NCBI GenBank assembly: GCA_035288225.1
Contig: DATEAT010000030.1
Coordinates: 1-32,058 of the forward strand
Length of the DNA: 32,058 nucleotides
Origin: RBG-16-64-43 sp035288225
Lineage (GTDB): Bacteria > Chloroflexota > Anaerolineae > Anaerolineales > RBG-16-64-43
Direction of reading: 5' to 3'
Shown: one piece after another, positions 11,466 through 19,950 of the stretch
How positions within the stretch are numbered: position 1 is the first letter of the stretch
Layout: the number at the start of each line of letters is the position of its first letter
Notes under the pieces: model-generated
Database searches by the model: none
What the model saw: the letters and a program-made list of their open reading frames with translations, nothing else
What the model was told of the DNA's origin: nothing
Made by a program: the position numbers and the translations under genes

Positions 11466-12428
11466 ATGAGGGCGCCTCATCCCGGCGAATGTTCGGTTCG
11501 CCCGGCGCACCCTGACGACGCCGCTGCGATCGGCCTCATCCATCGTTCGGATGTGATCGCCTGGAAGGGCTGGGATGCACACGGCCAGCCCATCTGGTCC
11601 GAGTACGAGACGCTGACCGCCTTCGAGCGATGGATGAACGGCGGCCCGTGGATGGATGAGGCGTTGTGCCTGCGGCACCTCGCGCACATGCAAAGTCCCT
11701 CGCGCGTGGCCTTGGTGGCCGAACTGGAGGGCGCCGTGTGCGCTGAGGCCGAGGCTTACTTTGGCGATGAGCCGCCTCCCTTCGGCAAGCACCTCAACAT
11801 GAGCGCGCTCTACGCACGCCGCGGGCTTACCGGGCGCGGCCTCGGCAGTGCGCTGATGCTCTCGCTCATGGAAAGGGCGCGCGAACGAGGCTGCGAGACG
11901 TTGAGCGTCAGCAACGCTTCCGCGCCGGGATTCTACTCACGCTTCGGTTTGGCCTGTTGGCGACGCTGCCGCGCGCTGACCGTCCCCGCCAACCTGCGCA
12001 ACATACTCTATGACCGCGATCCATGTGAGCTCTCGCCGGCGCCCCTTCCCGCCGGGTGGGGAATGGCGCTTGGGGGCATCGGCTCGGCCGCACAGATGTG
12101 GGATCGCCTCGACCCGGACGAGCGCCCGCCGCACGATGCTAGCGCGCCGGGGACCCTCGTGGCCGCCGATCTCGCGCTGCGATCGGGCCGCGAGCGGGCA
12201 CGTGTGGTTATGGAGGACAAGCCATTCGCAGCGGGCGCGGTCACGGCCTACGTTTGGACTCCCGACGGCCGCCTCTCGCCGCGCATGTGGGTCGCGCTTG
12301 GAGACTATGCGGCGCACCTCGACCGCAGCCAGATACATACCTGGGCCGATGACGAGCGGCGCGCCGACGCTCCGCCGCATGCGCGCTGGGGGGACGAGGT
12401 GCGCGAGGTGTGGGGCCTGCGCTTGTGA
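11466..12428 (+). CDS. GNAT family N-acetyltransferase with long C-terminal extension
   Basis: The N-terminal half is a GNAT domain. SVRPAHPDDAAAIGLIHRS is a typical opening, and RRGLTGRGLGSALM (about residues 118-131) is the acetyl-CoA pyrophosphate-binding motif (R/Q-x-x-G-x-G/A). It is followed by ERARERGCETLSVSNASAPG and FYSRFGL, the classic beta5 region. Acetyl transfer from acetyl-CoA to an amine is expected; the substrate is unknown. The remaining 150 residues have no motif I recognise and may be a degenerate second GNAT-like domain. The ATG at 11466 is the first plausible start, but no ribosome site is visible, so the start is uncertain. It diverges from nifJ. Confidence 0.8.
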   Translation: MRAPHPGECSVRPAHPDDAAAIGLIHRSDVIAWKGWDAHGQPIWSEYETLTAFERWMNGGPWMDEALCLRHLAHMQSPSRVALVAELEGAVCAEAEAYFGDEPPPFGKHLNMSALYARRGLTGRGLGSALMLSLMERARERGCETLSVSNASAPGFYSRFGLACWRRCRALTVPANLRNILYDRDPCELSPAPLPAGWGMALGGIGSAAQMWDRLDPDERPPHDASAPGTLVAADLALRSGRERARVVMEDKPFAAGAVTAYVWTPDGRLSPRMWVALGDYAAHLDRSQIHTWADDERRADAPPHARWGDEVREVWGLRL

Positions 12429-12475
12429 GCCGAGCTTGCAGCGATGCGGCTCCGGCGGGGCACATGGCCCAAAAT

Positions 12476-12488
12476 CCTGTGCTATACT
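12476..12488 (+). promoter_or_regulatory. Extended -10 promoter before the small gene
   Basis: TATACT at 12483-12488 is preceded by TG with one intervening base (TGCTATACT), an extended -10 form. The expected transcription start near 12495 leaves a leader of about 20 bases before the ATG at 12517. It is the likely promoter for the downstream operon. Confidence 0.5.
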
Positions 12489-12516
12489 CGACCGCGTCCG
12501 ACGAGGACGGGGGAAA

Positions 12517-12804
12517 ATGCAGCTCATGCATCTGCCAGGAGCACGACCGACTGAACCGCGCATGGGCACGACGCCGAAGGATGCGCCGGCAGGCTCGACC
12601 AGTCTCCCATTCCTGGTCCAACTCCTGAACGACGAACCGGGCTTGCGCTTCTTCGCGGCCCAGCTCTTGCATCTCTCCGAACCGCTGCTTTCAGCATGGG
12701 TAAGTGATGGCACACGGACTCGCTGGCTGGCCTGGCTTGATGAAGAGCGAGGCGCAGCGGGCGAGGTGCCCTCCCCCGGCCAATCGGTCGGACCCACGTC
12801 CTGA
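12517..12804 (+). CDS. Small hypothetical protein
   Basis: A frame of 95 residues that I do not recognise. The middle looks like a real folded helical segment (SLPFLVQLLNDEPGLRFFAA, then LLHLSEPLLSAW and RTRWLAWLDEERG), with flexible ends rich in Pro, Gly and Ser. It has no signal peptide and no Cys. Support comes from the extended -10 promoter about 29 bases upstream, a purine-rich GGGGGAAA directly before the ATG, and only 23 bases to the next gene, which starts the MutL-containing operon. Longer frames on the opposite strand look like shadows. It may be a small accessory protein of that operon or spurious. Confidence 0.42.
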   Translation: MQLMHLPGARPTEPRMGTTPKDAPAGSTSLPFLVQLLNDEPGLRFFAAQLLHLSEPLLSAWVSDGTRTRWLAWLDEERGAAGEVPSPGQSVGPTS

Positions 12805-12827
12805 TGTAGGCAGGGAGGCTTCGCCAG

Positions 12828-13574
12828 GTGGATGCGCTGATCGGGTGGGTCGCCCTTGCTGTGGCCGTTCTGATGGCCGCGCTGATCTTGGCCTTCAGCC
12901 TCACACGCCGCGGGACGTGGCCGACCTTTCGCCATATGCCGCCCTTCGATGCATTGGCGGTCGACCTGGGCCGCTCGGTCGAGGCGGGCACGCGTTTGCA
13001 TGTGGCGCTTGGCTCAGGGTCGCTCACCTCGAACGATTCCGCTGCATCGCTCATCGGCCTTTCAACCCTCTCGCAAATAGCCACGGCCGGGTCGGTCTCC
13101 GACAAACCGCCCCTGGCCACCTCGGGCGATGGCGCGGTGGCGCTGCTCGCCCAGGATGTGCTGCGGGTCGCCTTCCGCCAGCAGCGCGCTGAAGACCGCT
13201 ACGATCCCTTGCTGGGGCGGGTGACCGGCGTGGGAGCTCAAGGTTACGCCGCCGGCGCCATGCATACGGCGCCCGATGAAGACGTCACCGCCACCATCGT
13301 ATTGGGAGCCGTCGGCCCGGAAGCCGCTCTGATCGCCGAATCTGGAGCGCGGCGCGGCACCGTCATCGGCGGCACCCTCGACGTTCAGGGTCAGGCCGCC
13401 CTCTACGTCACCGCCGATCATCCGCTCATCGGCGAAGAGCTGTTTGCCTCCGGAGCCTACTTGCACGTGAATCGCGCACACGCCGCCAGCCTGCAGGCGC
13501 AAGACATCCTGCGCTGGCTGGTCATCGCCGCCATCGTGGGCCTGGCCGTGGTGCGCTCGTTGGGGTTGCTGTGA
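12828..13574 (+). CDS. Membrane protein with a hydrophobic segment at each end, DUF6754-like
   Basis: A protein of 248 residues with a TM segment at residues 4-24 and another at about 228-247 enclosing a soluble domain of about 200 residues. That domain is Gly/Ala/Ser-rich with patches such as TRLHVALGSGSLTSNDSAAS, EDVTATIVLGAVGPEAALIA and DHPLIGEELFASGAYL. I recall this pattern as DUF6754, a family of unknown function found next to MutL-like genes in Chloroflexota; that assignment is from memory. The start is GTG (12828) with GGGAGG about 10 bases upstream. Its end overlaps the next gene by four bases (GTGA), indicating translational coupling. It is the first firm gene of a seven-gene operon. 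Confidence 0.75.
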   Translation: MDALIGWVALAVAVLMAALILAFSLTRRGTWPTFRHMPPFDALAVDLGRSVEAGTRLHVALGSGSLTSNDSAASLIGLSTLSQIATAGSVSDKPPLATSGDGAVALLAQDVLRVAFRQQRAEDRYDPLLGRVTGVGAQGYAAGAMHTAPDEDVTATIVLGAVGPEAALIAESGARRGTVIGGTLDVQGQAALYVTADHPLIGEELFASGAYLHVNRAHAASLQAQDILRWLVIAAIVGLAVVRSLGLL

Positions 13575-14185
13575 GGATCAAGGCCTCGCTCATCGTCGCC
13601 ATCCTCACCGGCGCCATCATGTTGCTCGGGTATTTCCTCCCGGGTGCCTTCTTTGCCTCCGTACGGGATGTCATGCTGCGCAGCGGCATGATCATCGGCA
13701 CGGTCGCGTTGCTGCTGGGTGTGGGCAACCTGCTTCAGGTTCACCTGCGCAAGATCCGCGAGCAACGACCCGGTCATTTGTACAGCATCTTCATGGTTAT
13801 CTCGCTCTTCAGCGTTTTCGCGGTGGTGGTCTTGTTCGGGCCGGCTCATCCCTACTCCGTGTGGGTCGTTTCAGAGATCCAACGGCCGCTGGAGATTGGC
13901 CTGATGGGGCTGCTGGCCGTGGTGTTGCTGCTGGCCGGCGTGCGGCTCCTCTTCCGGCGGCAGGCGCTCGGGACGCTCGTATTCTTTCTAACCGCCTTTT
14001 TGGTTTTGCTCGGAACGGCGCCACTGCCGTTCATCTCGCTGCCCTTCCTGGAGGGACTGCGCAACTGGATCGCTCAAGTGCCGGCGGTGGCTGGCGCGCG
14101 CGGCATCATCCTGGGTGTCGCTCTGGGCGCAACGGCCACTGGCCTGAGAGTGCTGCTTGGGTTCGACCAACCCTACGAGCGGTGA
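13571..14185 (+). CDS. Six-TM integral membrane protein of unknown function
   Basis: 204 residues with about six hydrophobic helices: 8-27 (VAILTGAIMLLGYFLPGAFF), 37-56, 71-92, 106-127, 133-153 and 178-198. A basic cytoplasmic loop (LRKIREQRPG) lies between helices 2 and 3, and RLLFRRQ follows helix 4. There is no recognised transporter signature, conserved acidic membrane residue or catalytic motif, so a structural or scaffold role is more likely than transport. It starts with GTG inside the stop of the preceding gene (four-base overlap) and is followed after 38 bases by the zinc-ribbon gene. I do not recognise the family beyond its recurrence in such operons. Confidence 0.75.
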   Translation: MRIKASLIVAILTGAIMLLGYFLPGAFFASVRDVMLRSGMIIGTVALLLGVGNLLQVHLRKIREQRPGHLYSIFMVISLFSVFAVVVLFGPAHPYSVWVVSEIQRPLEIGLMGLLAVVLLLAGVRLLFRRQALGTLVFFLTAFLVLLGTAPLPFISLPFLEGLRNWIAQVPAVAGARGIILGVALGATATGLRVLLGFDQPYER

Positions 14186-14223
14186 TGGCCGCCGCCGAGG
14201 CGTGAGACAGGACCTGGAATTGC

Positions 14224-16368
14224 ATGGCTGACGTTCGTTGCCCGATGTGCGGCAAGCCCAATGCGGAAGAGGCAGAGACCTGTCGCTATTGCCAGGCACG
14301 CCTCAAGCCGGTGGGCCCAGGCGCCGAGCCTTTGGGAGCCGCGGAACCTTTGGCCGCTGGCGGCGAGACGGCGCCCGATTGGCTTTCGCGTCTAAGAGAC
14401 CAGGGAAGCCCGACGCCAGGCGGGACGCGCGAGCTTTCCGGCGAGGCCGAGGTCCCCTCCGATCAGGAGGCCAGCGATTGGCTCTCACGCATCCGCACTC
14501 GCGCCGACGACGAGGGCCCTGCGCCATCCGGCGCCACCTCACCACCCGAGGATGTATTCGGCCGCGGAAAACCGGCTGAGCCCTCCGGTCCTGTGCCCGC
14601 GTTCGCCTCATCTGCCGAGGAAAAGCCGTCGGCCTCGGCTGCGACCACCCCTGCGGAACCTGCCGCTGAAGAAGACGAACCCGAGTGGCTCAAGCGACTG
14701 CGCGCACGGCGCGCGGTAGAAGGCCCGCCGGGCACTGCCCCCGCGCCTTCCTTCCCCGCGCCCCAGGCCACGGGCGAGGGTCTACCTCCGGACTGGATGC
14801 ACGCTCCGCATGAAGACCTCGCTACGGGCCCAACCGCAGCCCCAGGTGCACAGCCGGCGGGCGGCGAGGGCATGGTGCCGGCCTGGCTGAGCGATGTGCA
14901 GCCGCCTGCGCCGGCTCCTGTAGAGCCCGCACCTCCCGCTGCACCGGCGGCCCCGGCCGCGTTCGCAAGCGAAGATGACGAACTGCGCGGTGCATACTCC
15001 GAGAAGGAGATTCCCGACTGGCTGGTTTCCGCTCGCGAAGAGGCTGCCACGCCCGTGGACGTGCAGGGTCTCGGGGGTGTTCCCGCGGCGCCCATCGAGA
15101 CGCCTCCGCTCGAGGAATTGCTGGCGCCCGGCGTTCTGCCCGAATGGCTGACCGCAGGCTCCTCGCCCACACCGCCGCCGATAGAAGCGCCCGGGGAGGG
15201 TTTGGAGCAGGCCGTCTTGCCCCCGTGGTTGCGCGCCATGCGGCCTGTGGAAGGACCGTTGGCGCCTAAGGGAGAGCCGGGTGAGGCTGAAGAGCGAGTC
15301 GAGTCGGCAGGGCCGCTCGCGGGACTGCGCGGCGTCTTGCCGCCCAAATTCGAAGCCGAAGTCGGACGCCATCCTCCGGTGCTGCCCAGCTTGCTCGACA
15401 TCCAACCGGCCCACGCCGCGCACGCCGAACTGCTGCAACGCATTGTCTCCACACCCGAATCGCGCGCCGTACCGCGCGCCCGCCGGCGCCCCCAGGCCCG
15501 GCCCTGGGGCGGACTGGCCGTCTTGGTGATCCTTGTCGCGGCCATGATTGTCCCCGGCGCCACCGGGACCTCGGTCTTCGCCCGTCCGTCGGTCATCGCG
15601 GTCGAGACTCTGCAGACCGCCAACCTCATCAACTCCCTGCCTCTCGATCGTCCGCTCCTGCTCGCCGTGGACTACGACGCAGCAGCCTCGGCCGAGCTCG
15701 AGGCGGCGGCGCTGGCCGTCTTGGACCATGTCATGACCGTCGGCGCCCCAATTGCCTCGGTGTCCACGCGGCCGGTGGGCGCCGCGCTCGCCGAGCGCCT
15801 GATGAGGCGTACGCGGGCCGCCCACCCGCAGTACCAAACCGGGATCAACTACCTGCCGCTGGGTTACCTTCCCGCGGGCCCGATTGGCTTGCGTGCGTTC
15901 GCCGCCAATCCGTGGCAGGCAGTCTACGGCCAGTCGACACCTGAAGGCTGGGATGCGGGGATGATCGCTGCGCTGCACGCCTCGTCGAATTTCTCGGCCA
16001 TCTTGGTTGTGGTCTCCGACCCGGCGGCGCTGCAGAGCTGGATCGAACAGGTTCACACGGCCGTCCCCGCCGTGCCGTTGGTGGCGATCGTCAGCGCCGC
16101 GGCCGAGCCGCTGACGCGGCCCTACTATGAGAGCGCGTTTCCGTCGGTGCAGGGCATGGTGGTGGGCCTGGCGGGGGCCGAGGCCTATGAGTGCCTGAAT
16201 AGTCTCGACCCGGCCAGCGGCCGCTGCGGGCGGCTGGGCGTAGCGGACTCGATGTGGGATGCATTCGGTATGGCGGTTCTCGCGGCGGTGCTGATCCTGC
16301 TCATCGGCGGGCTGGCCTCCGTCATTCGCCGCGGCGTGATCTCGATGCGCAGGACCAGCCATGAGTGA
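14224..16368 (+). CDS. Zinc-ribbon membrane protein with eight Trp-Leu-type motifs
   Basis: 714 residues in four parts. Residues 6-23 form a zinc ribbon (CPMCG, then CRYC). Residues about 30-375 are low-complexity, rich in Pro/Ala/Glu, and carry eight short motifs with Trp at 53, 86, 155, 191, 221, 266, 308 and 335. The copies include PDWLSRLRDQ, SDWLSRIRTR, PEWLKRLRAR, PDWLVSAREE and PPWLRAMRPV. A basic stretch and a TM segment follow (about 429-446). A folded domain (about 455-680, including INYLPLGYLPAGPIGLRAFA) precedes a second TM (about 686-704) and a basic tail. With the zinc ribbon inside, the folded domain would face out. The motif array looks like a multivalent docking platform in the cytoplasm. 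The end overlaps the next gene by 8 bases. Function unknown. Confidence 0.8.
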   Translation: MADVRCPMCGKPNAEEAETCRYCQARLKPVGPGAEPLGAAEPLAAGGETAPDWLSRLRDQGSPTPGGTRELSGEAEVPSDQEASDWLSRIRTRADDEGPAPSGATSPPEDVFGRGKPAEPSGPVPAFASSAEEKPSASAATTPAEPAAEEDEPEWLKRLRARRAVEGPPGTAPAPSFPAPQATGEGLPPDWMHAPHEDLATGPTAAPGAQPAGGEGMVPAWLSDVQPPAPAPVEPAPPAAPAAPAAFASEDDELRGAYSEKEIPDWLVSAREEAATPVDVQGLGGVPAAPIETPPLEELLAPGVLPEWLTAGSSPTPPPIEAPGEGLEQAVLPPWLRAMRPVEGPLAPKGEPGEAEERVESAGPLAGLRGVLPPKFEAEVGRHPPVLPSLLDIQPAHAAHAELLQRIVSTPESRAVPRARRRPQARPWGGLAVLVILVAAMIVPGATGTSVFARPSVIAVETLQTANLINSLPLDRPLLLAVDYDAAASAELEAAALAVLDHVMTVGAPIASVSTRPVGAALAERLMRRTRAAHPQYQTGINYLPLGYLPAGPIGLRAFAANPWQAVYGQSTPEGWDAGMIAALHASSNFSAILVVVSDPAALQSWIEQVHTAVPAVPLVAIVSAAAEPLTRPYYESAFPSVQGMVVGLAGAEAYECLNSLDPASGRCGRLGVADSMWDAFGMAVLAAVLILLIGGLASVIRRGVISMRRTSHE

Positions 16369-17041
16369 TGTTGCGGCGGCCGCCCTGGGCTTCTTCCTCA
16401 CCGTGGCCATTCTTTCCTATGTCCTGGGCGACAACGTCCTGTTCCGCATTGCCGCGCACTTGCTCATCGGCGTCACGGCCGGCTATCTGGCCGCCGTCGC
16501 ATGGCAGAGCGTGTTGTGGCCGCAGCTTTTCGGCCGCATGCTCAACCTAATGGCGTGGCTCGATCCGGCCTTGTGGATCCCGCTCATCCTGGTCCTGCTC
16601 ATGATCGGGCGCTCGACCCCGCGCCTGTCTGTCCTCAGCTCCGTGCCGATGGCATTCCTGGTCGGGCTTGCGGCTGCGGTGGCCGTCGGCGGTGCACTCA
16701 CCGGGACGCTCATCCCGCAAGTTGCAGCCACGGCCGTTTCGCTTTCACCGCTGCGCCAATCGTCCGGAGGGGTGTTCTTCGATCTCGAGGGCGCGCTGAG
16801 TAACCTGATCATTCTGGTGGGCACCGTGACGACCCTGGCCTACTTCCATTTCGGCGCGCGGCCGCGCGCCGGCGAGGCGCCGGCCCGCCCACTGTGGGTG
16901 GTGCCGTTCGCGCGGGTGGGTGAGATATTCCTGGCGGTGGCCTTCGGCGCGCTTTACGCCGGGGCCCTGACCGCCAGCCTCACGGCCCTCATCGACCGGG
17001 TGGTGTTTGTGCAGCAGATCCTCGAGCGCCTCCTCCCATGA
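16361..17041 (+). CDS. Polytopic membrane protein of unknown function
   Basis: 226 residues with about six to seven hydrophobic segments: 4-21 (AAAALGFFLTVAILSYVL), 28-48, 62-84, 95-118, 146-165 and 187-210. A conserved-looking loop PLRQSSGGVFFDLEGALSNL lies before the fifth segment. No transporter, protease or channel motif is recognised. The start ATG at 16361 has AGGA about 7 bases upstream and lies within the end of the zinc-ribbon gene. The stop overlaps the MutL-like start by four bases (ATGA). This tight coupling on both sides suggests stoichiometric production of a complex. It could form the membrane base for the cytoplasmic MutL-like protein; that is inference. Confidence 0.76.
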   Translation: MSDVAAAALGFFLTVAILSYVLGDNVLFRIAAHLLIGVTAGYLAAVAWQSVLWPQLFGRMLNLMAWLDPALWIPLILVLLMIGRSTPRLSVLSSVPMAFLVGLAAAVAVGGALTGTLIPQVAATAVSLSPLRQSSGGVFFDLEGALSNLIILVGTVTTLAYFHFGARPRAGEAPARPLWVVPFARVGEIFLAVAFGALYAGALTASLTALIDRVVFVQQILERLLP

Positions 17042-18810
17042 GCGAACGCACTGCCACCTCGCCCATCAAGCAAGAACCCGAGTCGCTGCTGGCGGTCGAT
17101 GTCGGCACCGTTTCGACGCGGGTGGCTCTGTTCGATGTGGTCGAGAGCCAGTACCGCTTGCTGGGAGTGACGACCGCGCCGACCACAGCCGAGTTTCCGT
17201 TTCTCGATGTAAGCGAGGGGATCCACCACGCGGTGGAGACTCTCAGCACCATCGTTGCACGCAGCCTGCTCGACGACAAGGGATCGCTCATTCTGCCCTC
17301 GCGCCCGGACGGCAACGGCGTGGATGTGGCGGTGCTCTCGTTCTCGCTCACCGCCGACGTGCGCACGGCGCTGGTCGGCCTGCTGCCCGAATACTCGCTG
17401 CGCAGCGTGCGCAATTTGGCCCGCTCGGCGCCGGTGCGGGTCGCAGCCGAGGTGAGCCTGGGCGACGGCCAGAGTGAAGAATCGCTGCTGGATGTTCTCA
17501 TCCGGGCCCGCCCCGACCTGATCGTGATCGCCGGCGGCACGGAAGGCGGCGCCTCGCAGGCCCTGCTGCAGACGCTCGAAGTGGTGGGGCTGAGCGTTCA
17601 CCTTTTTTCGGTCGATTCCCGCCCGCAGATTCTATTTGTGGGCAACGGCGAGGTGGCCGACCGAGTGCGCGAGTTGCTCAAGGACGTGGGGGCGGTCTAC
17701 GTTGGACCGAATGTCCGACCCAGCCTGGAAATCGAATCGATCGACGGCTCGCGCACCGAACTCAATCACCGGGTGGTCGAGTTGCTGCGCACCAAAATCA
17801 GCGGCCTCGACGAGCCGCTCTCGTGGACGGCCGGCGCACTGACACCCGGTGCCCTGGGCATCGGCACCATTGTGCGCTTCTTGGGTCAGGCCTACGAGGG
17901 CAGCAAAGGCGTCCTCGCGGCTTCGATTGGTGCCGGCTCGACCATCTTGGCCGCGAGTTTCGGGCCGACGGTGGATCTCTCGGTGCGCCCGGACCTCAAC
18001 CTCGGGCGCGAGACGGTGGGCCTGCTCGAGCATTGTGCGCTGGAGGAGATCGTGCGCTGGCTGCCGGTGGATCTCTCCGACGACCACGTGCGCGATTACC
18101 TCTACAACAAATCGCTCTACCCGCGCTCGGTCCCCGCGACGGTCGAAGACCTGTGGATTGAGCAGGCTGTGGCGCGCCAACTCCTGCGGGTGGCCGTGCA
18201 GGCGGCGGCACCCTCCTGGCATTTGCGGCGCGCACGCCCATGGCCGGCGCTTCTACCGTTGCTCGAACCGATCCTGGGCGCGGGCTCGGTATTAGCCCGT
18301 GCGCCGCGTGCGGGCCAGGCCGCGCTGATGCTTCTGGATGGGCTCGAACCGGCTGGCATCACCACGCTGGTCCTCGACGCGCACGGCTTGCTCCCGCTGC
18401 TCGGCGCAGCGGCGCGGGTGAACCCGTTGGCCGTTGTGCAGGTGCTTAGCTCGTCCAGCTTCCCGAGCCTGGGAACCGTCGTCGCGCCGGCGGGCCGAGG
18501 GCGGCAGGGCGAGACGGCCATGCGCTATACGCTGGCATATGAATCCGGCCGCCAGGTGCGCGGCCAGGTCCTGGCCGGGTCGATCGAAGTGCTGCCCTTA
18601 CCGATGGGCGAGAAGGCCCGCCTGGCCGTTCAGCCCAGCCGCCGCTTCGACCTGGGCTTGGGCGGCGCCGGCCATGGAGGGACGATCACCGTCAGCGGCG
18701 GGCTGGTGGGCGTGATCCTGGATGCCCGCGGCCGTCCGCTGGTGCTGCCCGCGGAGCGCGAGAAGCAGCGCCGCGCCCAGGAAGAGTGGTTGATGCAGAT
18801 CGGGGCCTGA
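17038..18810 (+). CDS. MutL-like ASKHA-fold protein (glutamate mutase L family)
   Basis: 590 residues of the family named after MutL, the ASKHA (actin/Hsp70-like) protein of the clostridial glutamate mutase locus. The nucleotide-binding phosphate-1 loop is LLAVDVGTVSTRVALFD (Asp21). A phosphate-2-like loop is AASIGAGSTILAAS (about 294-307). A possible adenosine region is VLDAHGLLPLLGAAARVNP. A central stretch (DLIVIAGGTEGGASQALLQT) and the C-terminal beta-rich segment also fit. It is probably a cytoplasmic ATP-binding protein. No mutS/mutE (glutamate mutase) subunits are nearby, and it is translationally coupled to a polytopic membrane protein upstream and followed after 8 bases by a barrel-sandwich-like protein. 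A mutase chaperone role is therefore not supported here; an envelope complex ATPase is my inference. Confidence 0.82.
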   Translation: MSERTATSPIKQEPESLLAVDVGTVSTRVALFDVVESQYRLLGVTTAPTTAEFPFLDVSEGIHHAVETLSTIVARSLLDDKGSLILPSRPDGNGVDVAVLSFSLTADVRTALVGLLPEYSLRSVRNLARSAPVRVAAEVSLGDGQSEESLLDVLIRARPDLIVIAGGTEGGASQALLQTLEVVGLSVHLFSVDSRPQILFVGNGEVADRVRELLKDVGAVYVGPNVRPSLEIESIDGSRTELNHRVVELLRTKISGLDEPLSWTAGALTPGALGIGTIVRFLGQAYEGSKGVLAASIGAGSTILAASFGPTVDLSVRPDLNLGRETVGLLEHCALEEIVRWLPVDLSDDHVRDYLYNKSLYPRSVPATVEDLWIEQAVARQLLRVAVQAAAPSWHLRRARPWPALLPLLEPILGAGSVLARAPRAGQAALMLLDGLEPAGITTLVLDAHGLLPLLGAAARVNPLAVVQVLSSSSFPSLGTVVAPAGRGRQGETAMRYTLAYESGRQVRGQVLAGSIEVLPLPMGEKARLAVQPSRRFDLGLGGAGHGGTITVSGGLVGVILDARGRPLVLPAEREKQRRAQEEWLMQIGA

Positions 18811-18818
18811 GAGAGACG

Positions 18819-19877
18819 ATGGACCTGCCAACCCAGACTCACGTTGCCCCCCTGGTGATTGTGCGCCGGCGACGCGCTTTGCCGCTGCCTGGCACGATCA
18901 CTGCACGCCTTAATCAGAAGGTGCAGGCCGGCGACTTGATCGGTCGAACCACCCTGTATCCCAAGCATTTCCTGATCGACGTCGCCCACCACCTGGGTGT
19001 GCCGCCCAAGCAGGCGGACCAGTTCTTCCGCTACAAGGCGGGAGACGCGGTCAGCCATGGCGACATCCTGGCCGGCCCGGTGGGCTGGATGCGCAGGGTG
19101 GTGCGCGCGCCGATGGGCGGCCGGGTGATCGTGCAGGGAGAAGGGCGGCTGGTGTTCGAGGCGGTCGGCGAGCCGTTTGAATTGCGCGCCGGGCTTCCGG
19201 GTGTAGTGGTGGGAATGGAGGCCGAGCGCTCGGTGACGATTGAGACCATCGGTGCGCTGGTCGAAGCGGTATGGGGCAACGGCCGCGAAGAGGTCGGAGT
19301 TCTGCGCATGGCCACTCCCTCGGCGGATACCGAATTGACGCTGGAGGCGATTGACATCGGCCTGCGCAGCACGATTGTCGTGGCGGGCCGGGTGACGCGG
19401 CCGGACGTGCTGCAGGCCCTGGCCAATTTGCCGGTGCGCGGGTTGATGGTGGGCAGCATGCCGGCGGCTCTCGTTCCGGCCGCGCGCGAGGCGCATTTCG
19501 CCCTGGCGCTCACCGACGGATTTGGCATGCGGCCGATGAACAGCGCCGCCTTTGAACTCCTGGCCACCAACGTCGGCCGCGATGCGAGCCTGAACGCCCA
19601 ACCGTTGAACGCCTGGTTGGGCAGCCGGCCGGAGTTGGTCATCCCGCTCCCGGCCGTCGGGACGGCGGATGTGCCGGCGGAAGGTGTGGCGCCGGTGGTC
19701 GGGCGCAGGGTGCGCATCATCCGTGCGCCGTACGCGGGCAAGGTAGGCACGATTGCCTCGATGCCGCACGGTATGGTCGCCTTGCCCAGCGGGCTGTTGG
19801 CTGCCTGCCTCGAGGTGGAACTGACCGAGGAAGGCATGGTGCTCGTCCCGCTGGCCAACGTGGATATTCTCGAATGA
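18819..19877 (+). CDS. Barrel-sandwich/KOW-like protein of the MutL operon
   Basis: 352 residues with no TM or signal peptide, probably cytoplasmic. Residues about 15-110 read like a barrel-sandwich hybrid (biotinyl/lipoyl-like) fold: ALPLPGTITARLNQKVQAGD, YKAGDAVSHGDILAG and VVRAPMGGRVIVQGEGRLVF. The middle (about 130-250) is an alpha/beta region with VRGLMVGSMPAALVPAAREA. The end (about 290-352) has a KOW-like small barrel, GRRVRIIRAPYAGKVGTI, and a closing ELTEEGMVLVPLANVDILE. There is no biotinylation or lipoylation Lys motif (MKM/DKA), so cofactor attachment is unlikely. I chose ATG 18819 because GAGAG precedes it and it lies 8 bases after the MutL-like stop. It is likely a partner or adaptor of that protein. 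Family name unknown. Confidence 0.75.
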   Translation: MDLPTQTHVAPLVIVRRRRALPLPGTITARLNQKVQAGDLIGRTTLYPKHFLIDVAHHLGVPPKQADQFFRYKAGDAVSHGDILAGPVGWMRRVVRAPMGGRVIVQGEGRLVFEAVGEPFELRAGLPGVVVGMEAERSVTIETIGALVEAVWGNGREEVGVLRMATPSADTELTLEAIDIGLRSTIVVAGRVTRPDVLQALANLPVRGLMVGSMPAALVPAAREAHFALALTDGFGMRPMNSAAFELLATNVGRDASLNAQPLNAWLGSRPELVIPLPAVGTADVPAEGVAPVVGRRVRIIRAPYAGKVGTIASMPHGMVALPSGLLAACLEVELTEEGMVLVPLANVDILE

Positions 19878-19950
19878 AGCACTCCCGGCCGCGCAGCCGC
19901 ACGCCCCAGGGCGCGGTTGCGGGCGATGAGTATGGAAGGAGAACCGAGCG

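Noticed and set aside
14782..16410. 542-codon minus-strand frame over the zinc-ribbon gene
   Set aside because: Opposite strand of a gene with visible Cys motifs, TM segments and translational coupling; no protein-like features of its own.
17038..18810. Glutamate mutase chaperone function for the MutL-like protein
   Set aside because: No mutase subunit or B12-binding protein is seen in the window; all neighbours are envelope-type or unknown proteins.
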